DNA from: Trichosporon coremiiforme
Lineage: Eukaryota > Basidiomycota > Tremellomycetes > Trichosporonales > Trichosporonaceae
Assembly: GCA_039545355.1 (NCBI GenBank)
Contig: BCJJ01000013.1
Coordinates: 372,001-436,000, forward strand
Reading direction: 5' to 3'
Length of the DNA stretch: 64,000 bases
Below the pieces are notes generated by a model, which did not search any database, was not told the origin of the DNA, and worked only from the letters and a program-made list of their open reading frames with translations. Below, piece after piece: positions 1 to 12,093 of this stretch. The translations under genes were made by a program, and so were the position numbers. Positions within the stretch are counted from its first letter, which is position 1, and each line of letters begins with the position of its first letter.

Positions 1-150
1 TCCGTCGGGCGTGAGCCTGGAGAGCCTTTCCGCTTCTATTCTGGATCCAATGGAGATCCTCGTCGCGGTCTTCATGCGGGAGCAAGGCACCGCGCCAATC
101 AGACAGCGCCCCCAAGCGACACGACGCAATGACGGCGTAAGGGTACTCAC

Positions 151-909
151 CTGAGCATTGTTGGGATCACTGACGCCCGCAGGCCAATTCGGTACCCATG
201 CGCCAACCTCGGGAGGAGCACTGGGGAGGGTCAAGGCTGTTGGCGGTGGCAGGTCATCGTCCAAGCCGATGTTCATGGCATACCGCATCTTGGTGCGAAT
301 AGCGCGAGCAAGCTCGACTCGTCGTCCCTTCTCCACCCTTTTGCCCGTCCCTTCATCGCGCTTCTTTCTTGGGGGCGACAGCGGCCGCTTGCGGGAACCA
401 GAGCGCTCCCGGCTGGTGTGAGAGTAGGGGGAACCGTAAGGTGGCAGAGGGGCATGAGGAAGGGATGGCGGTGTGGGCTGCGTAGGTGTCAAAGATGCAC
501 CGCGTGGGATGGAATTCTGCTGTGCGACGTGCGGACTGTGAACCTGCGGGTGAGGCTGATGGTGCGGCAGCGCATGGTGGTGCGAGGTCTGGGGGGAATG
601 ATGGTGTGGTGGGCCGTGGCCGTGGTTGTGAGAGTGATTGTGAGAGTGGTTGTGAGAGTGATTGTGGTGTTGCATGTGAGCCGGTTGGGCGATCTGATTC
701 GGGGGTGGCAGTTGAACGAACTGTGGCTGGAAGACTGGCATTAGGTCTTGAACGCCGCCTCCAACGTTTGCAAGAGCTCGACGCAACCGGATGACTTCTT
801 GCTTGAGCTGGTCGACAGACCAACCATCGAGCGAGGCGATGTTGTCGTATTCCACGGGTTGCAGGTTGGCCAGCGCCGAGATGAAGGACGCGGTGTGGTC
901 TTCTTCCAT
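151..909 (-). CDS. Hypothetical His-rich protein, first exon (gene continues beyond window)
   Basis: An open frame of 253 codons begins at the ATG at 909 (start MEEDHTASF) and ends phase 0 at a good donor (CAG then GTGAGTACC) at 150. The gene runs leftwards out of the window; a possible next exon in 1-100 reads DLHWIQNRSGKALQAHARR after an AG acceptor, but that is uncertain. Visible parts in order: a short helical segment around residues 32-50 (SVDQLKQEVIRLRRALANV) that could form a coiled coil; a His-rich tract around 85-130 containing HNHS repeats; a basic patch around 175-205 (GSRKRPLSPPRKKR) that looks like a nuclear localisation signal; and a more ordered segment ending with VGAWVPNWPAGVSDPNNAQ. 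I do not recognise the family. The basic patch suggests a nuclear protein, but this is inference. It is divergent from the CHY zinc-finger gene. Confidence 0.7.
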
Positions 910-1591
910 AATCCTATAGCATCTGGCTGGCTCGGGATAGATTTCGGATGGTGGCGGTCAGGTGGAGGGGGAGAGGGCCAGACAGATGCGAGGTAGTGAG
1001 ATCGAGAAGGAATGAGGAGGGAGGTGGAGCGTGGTATGGCGAGGAGTGCGGGGCAGCGAGAATGGCCGTGTCGGTGAGGATGAAATGAGAAGGAGAGAGG
1101 TATGAGATATCCGGAGGTGGCGACATGATGGTATATCAATACTTGGACAGGACGCAGAAAACATACCGCAAGCACATGGCAAAGCCGAATGGCACAGTGC
1201 GCACAACAACCCAGGAGCCCGGCGCGCCCAGCGCATATCGCGGACGCCTGACGCCAGGCCGTCAGGGCGGCCGCGTGACGTACTCACGGACAACCCTTTT
1301 AACTCCGACCTGACATTTCGGTTCGCGCCCTGACCTGATCATGGTTCGACGCTCGAACTCGTCCTCGATGCATCTGACGCGCTCGTCATCGACTCCATCC
1401 TGCACACATCCGCACATCTGCATCGACCAGCATTGCCCGCTCCCACATTCTCAAGCCCCCACTAGCTCGTCGCCCACTGACCCGCCAAGAATCCGACTTC
1501 CGCCGCGCCTTCCCTCTCCATTTCCTCGCCGCATTCTCACCTGCCTTCCCCTCCTCTCCCTCTCCCTATTTCTGTCTTCCGAGTCTCCTCC
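910..1591. promoter_or_regulatory. Divergent intergenic region between the His-rich protein and CHY zinc-finger genes
   Basis: This 682-bp stretch separates two start codons that point away from each other, so it should hold both promoters. The right-hand 250 bases, before the CHY start, are rich in C and T (runs such as ctctccctctccc), as expected for a fungal 5' leader. Short ORFs on both strands are not supported by codon pattern or family resemblance. No TATA box stands out. Confidence 0.45.
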
Positions 1592-3211
1592 ATGTGGTAC
1601 GTTGGCTGCTGTCCCTGCCGAGACCCCTTTGTTCTGGACCAGAGAGCGATCCAGCTCCAGCGCAGCGTCCAGAGATTCCCAATGGCCTTCCAAGCTCCGG
1701 AAACGATAGGAGCTGGAGCTGGCGTGCTGGATCTAGATCTGGGCGGTGGGGCACGGCGGAAATGACATCGCGTATCCTGGACGAAGATTAACGGCTTCCG
1801 CAGCAAGCACATTCTGAACGCCCAAGTGTCCATCAGGGCGCCGTGCTGCCAGAAGTGGTTTGACGTAAGTGTCTCGAAAGCTTGGGATCTGCGCGCTTGT
1901 GGTCTGAAGCAAGTGGCTGTCGCTGGAGGTGCAGACGGGTCTGTCGATTTTGCGCCTCCCCGCACCATCTGCTCCAAACAATGGTAGGCGCGCGGGCCGG
2001 AAGGATTCATAGGGGAAAGTAGGGGGTGGCCACAGGGCTGGACGGCCGGAGGGCCGAGAATCGTAGTCCAGAGCCAGCGTTGAGGCTAGAAGAGCAGATG
2101 ACCAGGACTTCCCTGGTTGACTTTCCTAGGCTCATGAGCGTGCGCGATTTGGCTGGCGGAGTGCGAATCAGGAAGTTTTCGGGGCTGTGGGCTTCAACGT
2201 CCGGCCAGCTGCCCAGCACGGCGAGCCCCCATGTGTGCCTTCCCCCGGGCTGACCCCGGCGTGCTGGGCACGCCCGTGCCCAGGTGACCATTCCGCACCT
2301 GTTGAGCTGGAATGATCCAGGGCCCGAGGCTCGAATCTCACACCCGCACGCAACCAGAAATCCAAACCTTGACCTTCGGACTCGACGCCTCCGCTACACC
2401 CCTTACGTCACACGGACTCCTGTCTGCTCGGCCCTCACAGCCCGCTAGCCTACAGAGGCCTCACATCCCCTCCGCTCTCTCGGCCCCCGGCGTATCCGGT
2501 CTGCACTTCCGCCTTCACTCCGCGCTGCTTCAATTGCCTTCACCGCCGATTCGACGCTGACTCGTCCTCTACCAGTGCCCCGAATGCCATGCTGAGAAGT
2601 CCGACCATCCCCTCCGTCGCACGACGGAGATGGTCTTCCTGTGCAAGAAGGTGAGTGCCAGCAACTTGCGAATGCATACGGCGTCACACTCGCTGACAAT
2701 TCCGCAGTGCAAGAAGGCGTTCCGCAAAGACATGACCCAGTACGAGGAGGCGGACGAGTACTGCCCGCACTGCGACAATCACTACGTGAGTACTGCATGC
2801 ATCAAGTTGGCTCAACCGGGGTCGTCCGCCGCAACGCCGCCGCTTTTCGGTTGCAGTCGACATGTGATGCGGAGCCGTCTCCGTCGCGCTGAATCGGCGT
2901 GCCTGATTCGAGTGCTAGATCTGCGGAAATGTACGTGGGCCGAGCGGTGCCCTGGACATTTTCGGATAATCTTGTCTTGGACGCGTCAGCGTCCAACTTT
3001 TTTTCTATTCGTAGCACCACAGCTGACTAACTTTCAGGTTATCGAGGCTAAGGAACCGAAACCTATGCTTGGCGTTGAGGGAGAAGATGCCCGCGTCGAT
3101 AACCGTATGCTTAAGGACGACCGCGAGAAGGAACGAGAGGGAAGGAGCTTGTTCGGCCGCGATCTCAGCGACAAGGTCGAGACTCCTATCTGGAAGACGC
3201 AGAGGCAATGA
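1592..3211 (+). CDS. CHY-type zinc-finger protein (Hot13-like), five exons
   Basis: Five exons join in frame to a 130-residue protein: 1592-1596, 1804-1864, 2576-2650, 2708-2785 and 3038-3211. The first coding exon is only ATGTG; joined across a GTACGT donor and a CGCAG acceptor it makes MCKHILNAQVSIRAPCCQKW, the typical start of this family. The CHY zinc-finger ligands follow in order: CKH at 2-4, CC at 16-17, CPECH at 23-27, then a CKKCKK pair near 45-48 and CPHCDNH near 66-72. The C-terminal tail is charged and holds VEGEDARVDNRMLKDDR, which I recall as conserved in fungal members. Yeast Hot13 is a relative that acts in the mitochondrial intermembrane space; whether this protein shares that role is inference. 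Introns are 207, 711, 57 and 252 bp, so the second is unusually long for a gene encoding only 130 residues. Confidence 0.9.
2211..2283 (+). repeat. Nested inverted repeats inside CHY intron 2
   Basis: A perfect 9-bp stem with a 2-base loop (ctgggcacg, cc, cgtgcccag) lies at 2264-2283. Its left arm overlaps the right arm of a second 10-bp inverted repeat (gcccagcacg at 2211-2220 and cgtgctgggc at 2260-2269), so two alternative folds compete. Both lie in the 711-bp intron of the CHY gene. A regulatory role or a splice-site looping role is possible but unproven. Confidence 0.55.
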
Positions 3212-6200
3212 GGACATGAATTTCATCCCTTCAAGACTTTCCTGACTTTGGCCCCTGACTGAGATGACACGAGTCATGGTGCGGAAACCAGAGAGTGGGC
3301 TATGCGAGAGGACAGCCTGCACACGCTATCGTCTGAAGACTCTCCCGACATCTTTTGAGGCTACGCCGACAGGGATGGGAGTCGGACATGATCGGCGGTC
3401 CTGCGCGCTGCCCGCGCTCAACGTAGACGAGGGCATACTACGGATATTGAGGACCAGGACCAGTCACCCATCGACGTTCGGCGGACTACTACTATCTCGG
3501 ATGGGTATGGGTGGCCCACGTCGTCTCTGGGGAGTTCGTAGGAGCAGATCGGGTCACTATTCCGCTGAGACGTTGCCCGCCATGAATACCTCTGCAGATG
3601 TATGGTCCAGACGGCCCCGGTTTTGCCCTTGAGATGTGCCGAATCCAGCGAGGGACGCACAAGTGAACTCGGCAATGTGCCCTGTTCCCCCTGCACCTTC
3701 GCTCCAGGATCGACAATCCCGCACCGGTGATCTCGATCATGTCGCCCAAGACGTCTCCGCAGCCGCACAGAGATCGGAACGAGATCTGTTATGATGCCTT
3801 TCCGCCGGCGACGGAAGTGCACACTACCTGGATCCCTTGCGTCTTCTGAGTAAAACGACTGCCAGATCGGATCGACGCACTCGCGTATTGCCAAGAAAAG
3901 ACACCTTACCGCACCCATGCGCGTGGCTCCATGCACTTGGCTCTTTTCAATGAAGAACGGTGTTTGGTCTCAGTAAGACGCCGTCCTCGCAAGCGAACTC
4001 GAGCGCAGCAACGTTCTACGTAGTCTCTAGCTGTTACACGCTGATATCCGTCTAATCATGCTGCAAAAATGCAGTACGAATCATGAATGATACAAAGTCC
4101 GAACTTTCATTTGTGTCATGAACATCTACTGTACCCCTCTGCAGCACACCACTCTCCCCTCCACCTCCCCATTCGCTGGCCAGGCGGCAAGCACCGCCCG
4201 CCGGTCCTGCATCTTGCAGTACTACTTTTGTCACCTACTCACGAACTCGTGAACACACGCTGGCCACCCATGCCGAACGAGGGCGGAAGGATCAAAACTG
4301 CAGAGGGGAAGAACCCCAATCCACCGGCTTTGAAGCCCCTGCATTGATGAATCCCGACTCGACTGATCAGACGCAGAACTTCCACTCGTTCAGAATCATC
4401 AGGCCTCGAGGTCCACCATGGCCACTCCGACCTGCGCTTGGACGAGCAGCACGAGTCCGCTTGGCGTTGCAACATTTCCCTTTGGTGTTCCTCATGATCT
4501 CATGCTGCGTGAGCGACCATCGTTTCGATCAGCTCCAACCGAGCCCCGCGATCGAGCCACCCTATGACCACGCCGCGGAATGGGATTGCAATGTGGGTAC
4601 GCGTATTGTTGGCAGGTGTGCATGCGACCGCATGCCTCCGTCTCTCTTGGCGAATACGGCCGAAGTGATCGCCTGGCGTGCTTGGGAACATTTACGTCTT
4701 CACATTCCGCAACACGTCCGGCAGACATTGGCAGTCGACGTCTGGTGACGTAGAGCTGGGTCCCTCGGCTTTCCTCGCCCTCCGTTGGGATCCGAGGATG
4801 CAACCGAGGCTTCAAGGTTTACTTCATATTAATCCCAGATCCAATGGTGCCGCTGTTGGAGCATGTGACCGGCACATGATGGTTGCCCGGGGCAGTCTCG
4901 TCATCTGTGGCGCTCGTTTCGCAAGGTCGCCATGGTGCCGTCTCCGCGGCTTGGGAGTATCCCATGCGCGTCCGTGGACGGCTTGAAAGGAACCCCGAGC
5001 TTCCTGCATACTCTTTGTGCGGTGGATACCTTCAACAAGCAACGACATACTCCGATGAGCTCTCGACGACTGCTCTGCCTAATTTACCGAGTGTGACATG
5101 CCAAAGTACGAGTCCTGCCATATTGAGAACGCAAGGATAGCCGTGGCAGGGCGATGAATGCGTTTTGCCAGCTTCCTCTGTTACGTCTTCTATGATGACT
5201 GCCCAACGGATGGATCCGGTGGTCGCAGAGTAATGGTAGTAATGGATGGCCAGTGAGACAGCTGCTGCCATGCGGCCCTACCCGGACCCCCGCCATTCCG
5301 CGGCCCCACGCCCGCCTGGCATCATCTTTGGGGTCCAGCCGCCTCGTCTAAACCACACGGCATCCGGCCCAGGACTGTTTAGTACATCCGACCCCAAAGC
5401 ATCCGCGTCATGGCACTAAGTGTGCCGCAGTTCCTGCATGCCGCAACCCTTTCCAGACATGCTTACCAGGCAACTTGCCTGCCCTGGCAACGCTCGCTCC
5501 CTTCTGCCCCTCTGGCCATTCAGCTCCCAAACGATGCGTGACCAGACGCCGGTATCGGAAGGTGGCTGTATCCTGCGCTTGCGCTGCAGGTTAGTCACCC
5601 CCAAGCCTCTGCAAGGTCCCACTGACGTCTTCGTCACACGCGCAACACGTACCGAACAACGTGCATTGGCGGACATCGGCCGCTAGAATTGGCACCCGAA
5701 CAACGGTGCGGACCCCGATTCGAGGCAAATGTGCTCGGTTATTCCCCCGTGATGCGCCTGTGAGAAAGGGACGAAGTACGACACGGCATCCTCCTTTATT
5801 GCATAGCCACATCCAGTGAGCTAGTGGTATGCAATACAGATACGGAGATTCACATGTCCTGGATGGGGCGATTAGTTATCTCCCCCACCTCAACAGCTCC
5901 CGACGGAATCGCACAACTCGCAGCAAGCAGAATCGACAGACTGGAAGATGGGCACAGAGTAGTCTGTAGACGCTCTCGATGCATGGGGTACAGTATTGAA
6001 CAGCGAAAGCGAGCGCGAGGCAAGTGTCTAGCCGTAGTGGGGCTCGCCCATGCGGCAGATCTCTCTTTCATTCACGCGCAGGGCTCCACGGCCAAGCTAA
6101 TCCAGCTCCAGCTCGCCTGGCCGCCAGCCCACCGCCAGCGACGTTGAAGTCTGCACAGACGACAGGAGGCGGCCATCGAGCTCAACGCCTAGGACATTTC

Positions 6201-8654
6201 GACACAATCCAGGTCAGATCTGGTGGACAGTGGGCAAATTCGCGGGTTTTCTGGGTTTCCAAGAAATCGAGAGTGGTGCAGTACCACGCACGGCGAAGGC
6301 TTGTAGCCAGGTACAAATTGAAGGCGAGAGTACGAAGGCATGAGAATACAACGGGATTAGATACCCCATTATTTTATGCTGTCAACGATGCAAACCAATT
6401 ATTAGTACATCGACATCTGTCTCACATGCGAGGCGGGACATCAGGGGCACAGCATTATACTCCTGCTTCGTCTAGTCTGAAAAGCAGAGACGTGGACGTG
6501 CTTGATCTTTGGCGCCGGCCATCATCCGACCGATGTTTGGAACCAGCCCGGCACGATAGCTGTGGATCGGGGATTCGAGCCGAACTTGTGCTGGTGAAGT
6601 AAGATGACCGGTGCCTCTCTGCTGGGTTGGAAACCAAGCGTTGTCCGGTTTATCAGAGCTTTATCCTGCCTTCGACCGTTTCTGAGGGTCGAGGCAGACA
6701 AGGGCCAGCTCACCAGTGGCGAAATGTTCGCAGGACACGACGGAGTGGCTTTGCTCCCTGACTGCCTCTTCCACCACTTCACTCCATGTTCGACAGACCA
6801 CAGGACCGCGATGTGACGGCCACAGCATCATCGCGTGTGGCATAGCCTGCAGGGGTGCGGGGCGTTGTCTGGTTCCGCATGCCAGATCCTCGTCGAGACG
6901 TCCTCATCCCGCCCGCTCCGTGCCTGCGCCTCAACGCCACCACGCCGCGGAGCAGCCGGCGAGCTCCCTATCGGCCCTGCCCATCCTAATCGATCTCGTC
7001 ACACCACTGGCCAGCGGAGGAGGTCGGTCCGACACACGAGACCTTTGTCTCTGTCCCTGCGGGCAATTGCGGTCACCACCCTACTGGATCTGCGGCCAAC
7101 GGCCAAGAGATCTGCGGCGCCGCGCAGGGGTCGGCCTACCCTCTCTCCACGTCACAATGCAGGCATGGCTCGACCCCGGAGTACCTGAAACCTTGTGGAC
7201 GCTTAGCGAGCTGGAGCGCGCATGGAACGACGGAACAACGCAGATCTTGCGGAGTAGCGGCGTCATCGATGTCATCGGCGTCAGCGGCGGCGCCACAGGG
7301 ACGCCGAAAATATCCCATTGCCTGCGACTGTGCGCTCCCATGGGCTTTGGCGGCCGTAGTGTCACAGTGGAAACGTGATCTGCGAGAAACTTGGGGGTGC
7401 GCAAAGCATGGCGCATGCGTGGCTGAGTAGTAACTGCGGAGCTGCTTTATGGATACCGCACCGGCGACCTGCTTTATGGATACCGCACCGGCGACCTGCC
7501 AGGCGATCTTGCAGTGGCTAGTCGTCGGTCATCAGCTCTGCTTTTCTTCGATAAGCACACACTGACGGTCCGCGAAAGCGCTTCCCCCATACAGCGCACA
7601 CGGTGCATACCGCACTGCACATGCAAGACATGGGTTTAGTTGGGAGGTGATCTGCCATTCACGTGGGCTGCGCCCCTGACTGTCCTATCACCTGGCTTGC
7701 CCGCAAGCCCGCCAGTCCGTCGTAGCCAGTCTCATCGTGGTTTGCGTATATGTTTAGGTCTCATGCATGTGGACAGATTATTTGTGCACTACATACCGCA
7801 CTCCGCACGTGTCTGGGGTATTGCGCAGCGCGGCCATGAGGGCCACCTTATGCGACCACCTGCGCCAACTCCGACTTCCGAAAACTTCTGCCCAACGCAC
7901 CATCTCGTCGCCGTCGACTTCGGCCATCGCGCTGCGCGCACGTTACATTCCCCGAGGCACCCATGATGTGCATACCGCGCATGCTGTCCATGCCGCAAGC
8001 GTATCAGCGCCGCGGACTCCCTAGCTGCGCCATCCATGCCGCCTAGTGGGTCCGGCGAGGTTCTCGGATCCAATGGCCCGCTGCAACTGCAGCGCTCCGC
8101 CATGGCCCCGCAGCTCGGCGCACGGACCCCTGCAGGCCGATCTGGCTTTCGGCACTGAAAACGCACGGGGTGCACACGGGTTCATGGGTGCATTTTTGCC
8201 CTGGGAGAGGATCGCAAGCGTTTGCGTTGGACAGCGGACTCTGACGGCTCAGGCCCAGAAGGTCGTGACGTCCTGACGGTCATGGAAGGTTGTGATTGAT
8301 CGCCGCTCGCGGCAGTGACACTGCTATGCAGCGCTTAGACGGTCTGGACTAGCTTGGGTGGAGACTCATCGCATGCGTGCGCCGTTTCGATACTGTAGGC
8401 GCTGATGGTCCCTTGCATTCTGACAGGCAGGGGGTCGCAATTGTAGAGGCGGCTCCTGTCGTGACCAAAGCTTCAGAAGAGCACTGACCGGATACGTTCG
8501 CTGACAACTCAGACAATGTGCTGACTGGCTATGCATCAATGCTAATCGTGAGATGACACCGCTGCCACAAGATGAACGTCTAACGAGTGTCTGCAAGATA
8601 TTACTGGGGTCATCTCCTCTAGAGACGACCAGTCCAATCGCAAACCTATAGGGT
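3212..8654. other. Gene-poor intergenic region (5.4 kb)
   Basis: No frame in this stretch shows sustained coding character or a domain I recognise. The longest open frames (172 codons at 3418-3936 minus, 220 codons at 6716-7378 plus) are low-complexity Ser/Arg/Pro-rich readings without conserved blocks. It lies between the 3' ends of the CHY gene and of the ubiquitin protease gene, so neither promoter is expected here. It contains a 27-bp tandem duplication and a cluster of ATACCGC motifs, listed separately. Confidence 0.5.
7442..7495. repeat. Tandem duplication, 27 bp x 2
   Basis: Two identical 27-bp units stand head to tail at 7442-7468 and 7469-7495, each starting ctgctttatgg and ending ccggcgac. 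Each unit contains ATACCGC, which recurs at about 7608, 7793 and 7972 in the same intergenic region. Confidence 0.9.
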
Positions 8655-11600
8655 CTAATGCTGTTGCACCTTCTCGTACTGCGTCACGTGTTAGCATGCG
8701 AAGCGTCAATCGAGCCAGGTATACTCACGAAACACAGATATGCCCTGGCGCTCATGACCTCGGTCTCACTGGCAGGGCGGATTTCGGTGTCTGAGCAGTA
8801 ACACCAGACGCGCCTGTCTTCCTTGCCCTTCTCTGGTCGGTCGGAGAGCGACAGTGCGCTCAGTGCGCTGACATCAACCTGCTCTCCGTGGGCAAGGAAG
8901 ACACGCTCCGGGTCCACAAGCACGTAGGCAATGTAATGTCCGCCGACCATAGAGCCCATATGCACGACGATGGCTAGGGGGTGTCAGTCTCAAATCTAGC
9001 TGTGGAGATGGACGGATTGGAATGTAGTCGCTAAAGGGGCACAGGCCTTGATCGAGCAGTTCGTCGGCGAACAAATGGCCCGCGCCCCACCCTCCCTCAC
9101 CAGGCTGCGCCAGCCTTCACCTCTGCAAACAGGACAAAGATACGCGGTAAGACGTGCAGGAAGTAGACGATAAGGTGCAAGGGAACGCAGTCGAGGAAGG
9201 TCAATGTTCATGCTCGAAGAGCTGTCACTGATACTTAACTCAATATCGCTGAGTGCGCACGGCCAACCTGGCAGGTAGCGACTGTAGGACAGGCGTTCCG
9301 AGTAAGACTCACCGTAAAGTTTGTAAGGCAGTGGCGCAGGCTTAGGAGGGTTGTCCGGCCCTACCCAATCCATGTACGGCGCTCGCGGCCCCTCTGGGGT
9401 CTGCGCAACCTTGAAGTCCTTCCGATTTGGGGCCATGAAGGGCGCCAAGTCGAACGTCAAGGGGAATGAGCATGGGTCGTCCATCCTGCGAGGCGTCAGC
9501 TTGTCCTTGCAAAGTTCGGGCTCCTAATAGCTTGCTGATCGCTTCCTCTTGTCTTCGGAGCAGGCCAACCCATCTCTCGGGACGTGGAGAGCTCCCAGCG
9601 GAGGGCGCAGCTGCGCATAGGTGGGCTGGTCGTGGTGGCGAAGAGGATTCCCGCAACCGCACCGGGCTCCATGGCCTTTCAAGACGCCTTGCTCCCCGAT
9701 CGAAGGCGGACTGATCAAAAACTACTGCCGCCGGAGAATGTCACAGGCATCTGAGAGGGGGAGGTCCGTCACTATGCCTGAACGGACCTCAGGTGGAGCG
9801 CTCGCGAACACAATTGTGATGATGTCGCTCGCGGCAGCCCATGTCCCCATATCCCGCATACCATGCCAAGCTGGCCAGATGCCTCACTCCCAGAAGCGAC
9901 AACAGAGACAGAACAAAACCCAAAACAGAAGTACTCACTTTTTCAGACTGGAGAAGGTCGAGTAGACACCGTTCGACGTTTGCTTGAACCTTTTGATGTG
10001 GAACACGAGTACCTCGGGCGCTCTTGAGATGAGATACCGCTTGAATGCCTTGCGAAGGACGAAGTGTTTGTGTTGCCTGGAGCTCTTGCTGCGGTTGATG
10101 CCCGGGCGGAAGAATGTCTTGCGCTCGGGCGTGGGCTCGAGGTCCGGCTCGCTCTCGTCATCACTCGTATCGCTGAGGCCATCGCTCTCGTCATCCTCAT
10201 CGTTACCGAAGCCGTTTTGTGGCGAAGTTCCAGATGTCGCGGCTGAGTGGTCTGTCGCCTCCGACGATGACACGCTCGACATGCTCTGGGCGCTGTCGGA
10301 TCCAGCTCGCTGGTCCCGTCCGTTCGCGTTCTGGCCAGCATAGCCCTCGGGGTGCACAATGTCCTCGCGCGGACTGCTGAGGTCGACGATGTTTCGCAGA
10401 GGACTAGCGGTTCGGGCAATGGAAGGTTTGGGGAAAGCGCTTCGGCTCCGCTCGTCTTCGCCTGGGATCGCAAGCGTTGGGATCTCAGGCGTGGCGAGAT
10501 GGGGCGAATCTCCTGTACCACTGCCAGCGCTGCCAGCGCTGGCTACACTCACGGGCGTGGCGAGCACGTCCCTCTTCCTGTACTTGTTGTACTTTCCGTT
10601 CTTGATCTTCCAGCACTTGTGACACGCGAAGGCGTTGTCGCCCTCGAGGACCTCGACCGAGGTGAACGAGCGCAGGGCATCAATAAGGCCATAAGTCTCG
10701 CTCGGGCCATTCGGCGTGAGACCGTTCGCATGCGCCGCGCGCAGTTTTGCGAGCGGATCAGACGTCTCTGGCGGTGCTGGCGGGCCATACAGGATCCGCT
10801 GGATGTAAGCTGCCTGCGCGGCAGTGGGTGTAGCCTGGTGAACGTGATGCAGCTGTTGAGCTAACTGTTGCGGATGCGGGACGTGCGAGTTTGACGTGGG
10901 CGTGATCGCAGACGTCGGCGTCTCGGCTCCCGGAGATCTCGGCATCGGTGTCGGCACCGCAGTCGACGGCGCAGAAGCCGTCTCGCTGCGAGCTCCGCGG
11001 CTAACAGACCGATCACCTTTGCGTCGAAAGATCGAGGTCTTCCTTCCTATTCCTGTCTTGGCACTCGACGCACGCCTCACCGACGCTCCTCCGTCGTCGT
11101 TGAGCTTAGCGCCGAGCAGACGTCGACTGCTGCTGCTATCCCCGTCGCTGTTTTCGGGCTCCGACATCGAGAGGGTGTCGACGGCTGTTATTCTTGAGCT
11201 AGGCGTGCGAGCCTTGAACAGGCCCTTGAATCGGTCGCGCTTGCGCTGTCGTGAGGGGTCATCATGCCCTCGCATACTGAGAGAGATATCGAGGAAGCCC
11301 TCATAGGTGTGAGACACACCTTTGCAGGTCTCGCACACGACAACACTGCTGAGCTCTCCACCAAAGAGGGCATCGACGAAGGGCAGTAATTGCTCGTCGT
11401 CCATGAGCTGCTCGGCGGGCACAGTTGGCGAGGTGGACGGGTCGCCCATTCCTGGCACGGCGGGGGGAATAGCAGGAGCCGGCTGCTTCTTGATTACGTC
11501 TTTCTCCTCCATCTCCATCGAGTCAAGGAGATGCCGCAGGAGCTCGTGAGCATCTTGCTGATCAAACTCTTGGTACTGATCGTACTTCTTGGCAAGCTCC

Positions 11601-12093
11601 CGGAGCAGTTCACGTAGACTCATGGAGTGGACAGTACTGCTAGCTCCGGGTCCAGAGATGCCGCCCCCGTTGTCCTTCATGGTCCAGTTCCTGTAAAGCG
11701 CATTGACGAATGCACGTGTCACTGGGAGAAGGCCGTAGAGAGGAGGTTCGAGTACGTTTGGATCAAGACAAGGCGTTTGCCGAAAGTCTTGGGCTGGTGG
11801 GGGAAGGATCGACCCCGGCGCAGGACGCAAGGGAATCGCCGGATTGTGGGAGAGGAGCGCAATGACGGCCGGCGTTGCCGCCAACTGGAACAATCAGTCT
11901 CAAGGCGTGAGGAGGTGACGCTACTATCAGATAACGCCTGACTCACAGCTTGGAACGTGGAGTTCAAGAAACACGTCATGCCCATATTGATGATACCTGG
12001 AGGGCGGTTGCTCTTGCGTCGCTCATCGCTGCTGGAGACACGGGGCGTCCGAGCGGGCGATGGCAGCTTGGATGGAGGCGCTGATGCGCTCAT
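8655..12093 (-). CDS. Ubiquitin-specific protease (peptidase family C19, USP16-like)
   Basis: Five exons on the minus strand join in frame to 844 residues: 12093-11947, 11884-9939, 9485-9313, 8973-8729 and 8678-8655. The Cys box GIINMGMTCFLNSTFQAL puts the nucleophile at Cys41; it crosses the first intron, which supports that junction. QEFDQQDAHELLRHLLDSME is the second conserved block. CETC and CHKC pairs mark the zinc-binding fingers. KHFVLRKAFKRYLISRAPEV and the following HIKRF lead to the His box GSMVGGHYIAYV (His768) and WCYCSDTEI. The last exon adds YEKVQQH and a stop. Enzymes of this fold cleave ubiquitin from proteins. The domain is split by Ser/Pro/Thr-rich inserts (roughly 260-400 and 520-640), so the Cys and His are about 727 residues apart. 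I see no N-terminal ZnF-UBP domain, unlike human USP16. Introns are 62, 453, 339 and 50 bp. The exact orthologue is uncertain. Confidence 0.93.

Noticed and set aside
2286..2350. Possible tRNA-like or SINE-like structure in CHY intron 2
   Set aside because: There are several short hairpins and a gctcgaatctc word, but no set of arms with correct tRNA spacing could be drawn.
6716..7378. 220-codon open frame on plus
   Set aside because: It is rich in Cys, Ser and Arg without ordered blocks and without a plausible start or promoter context.
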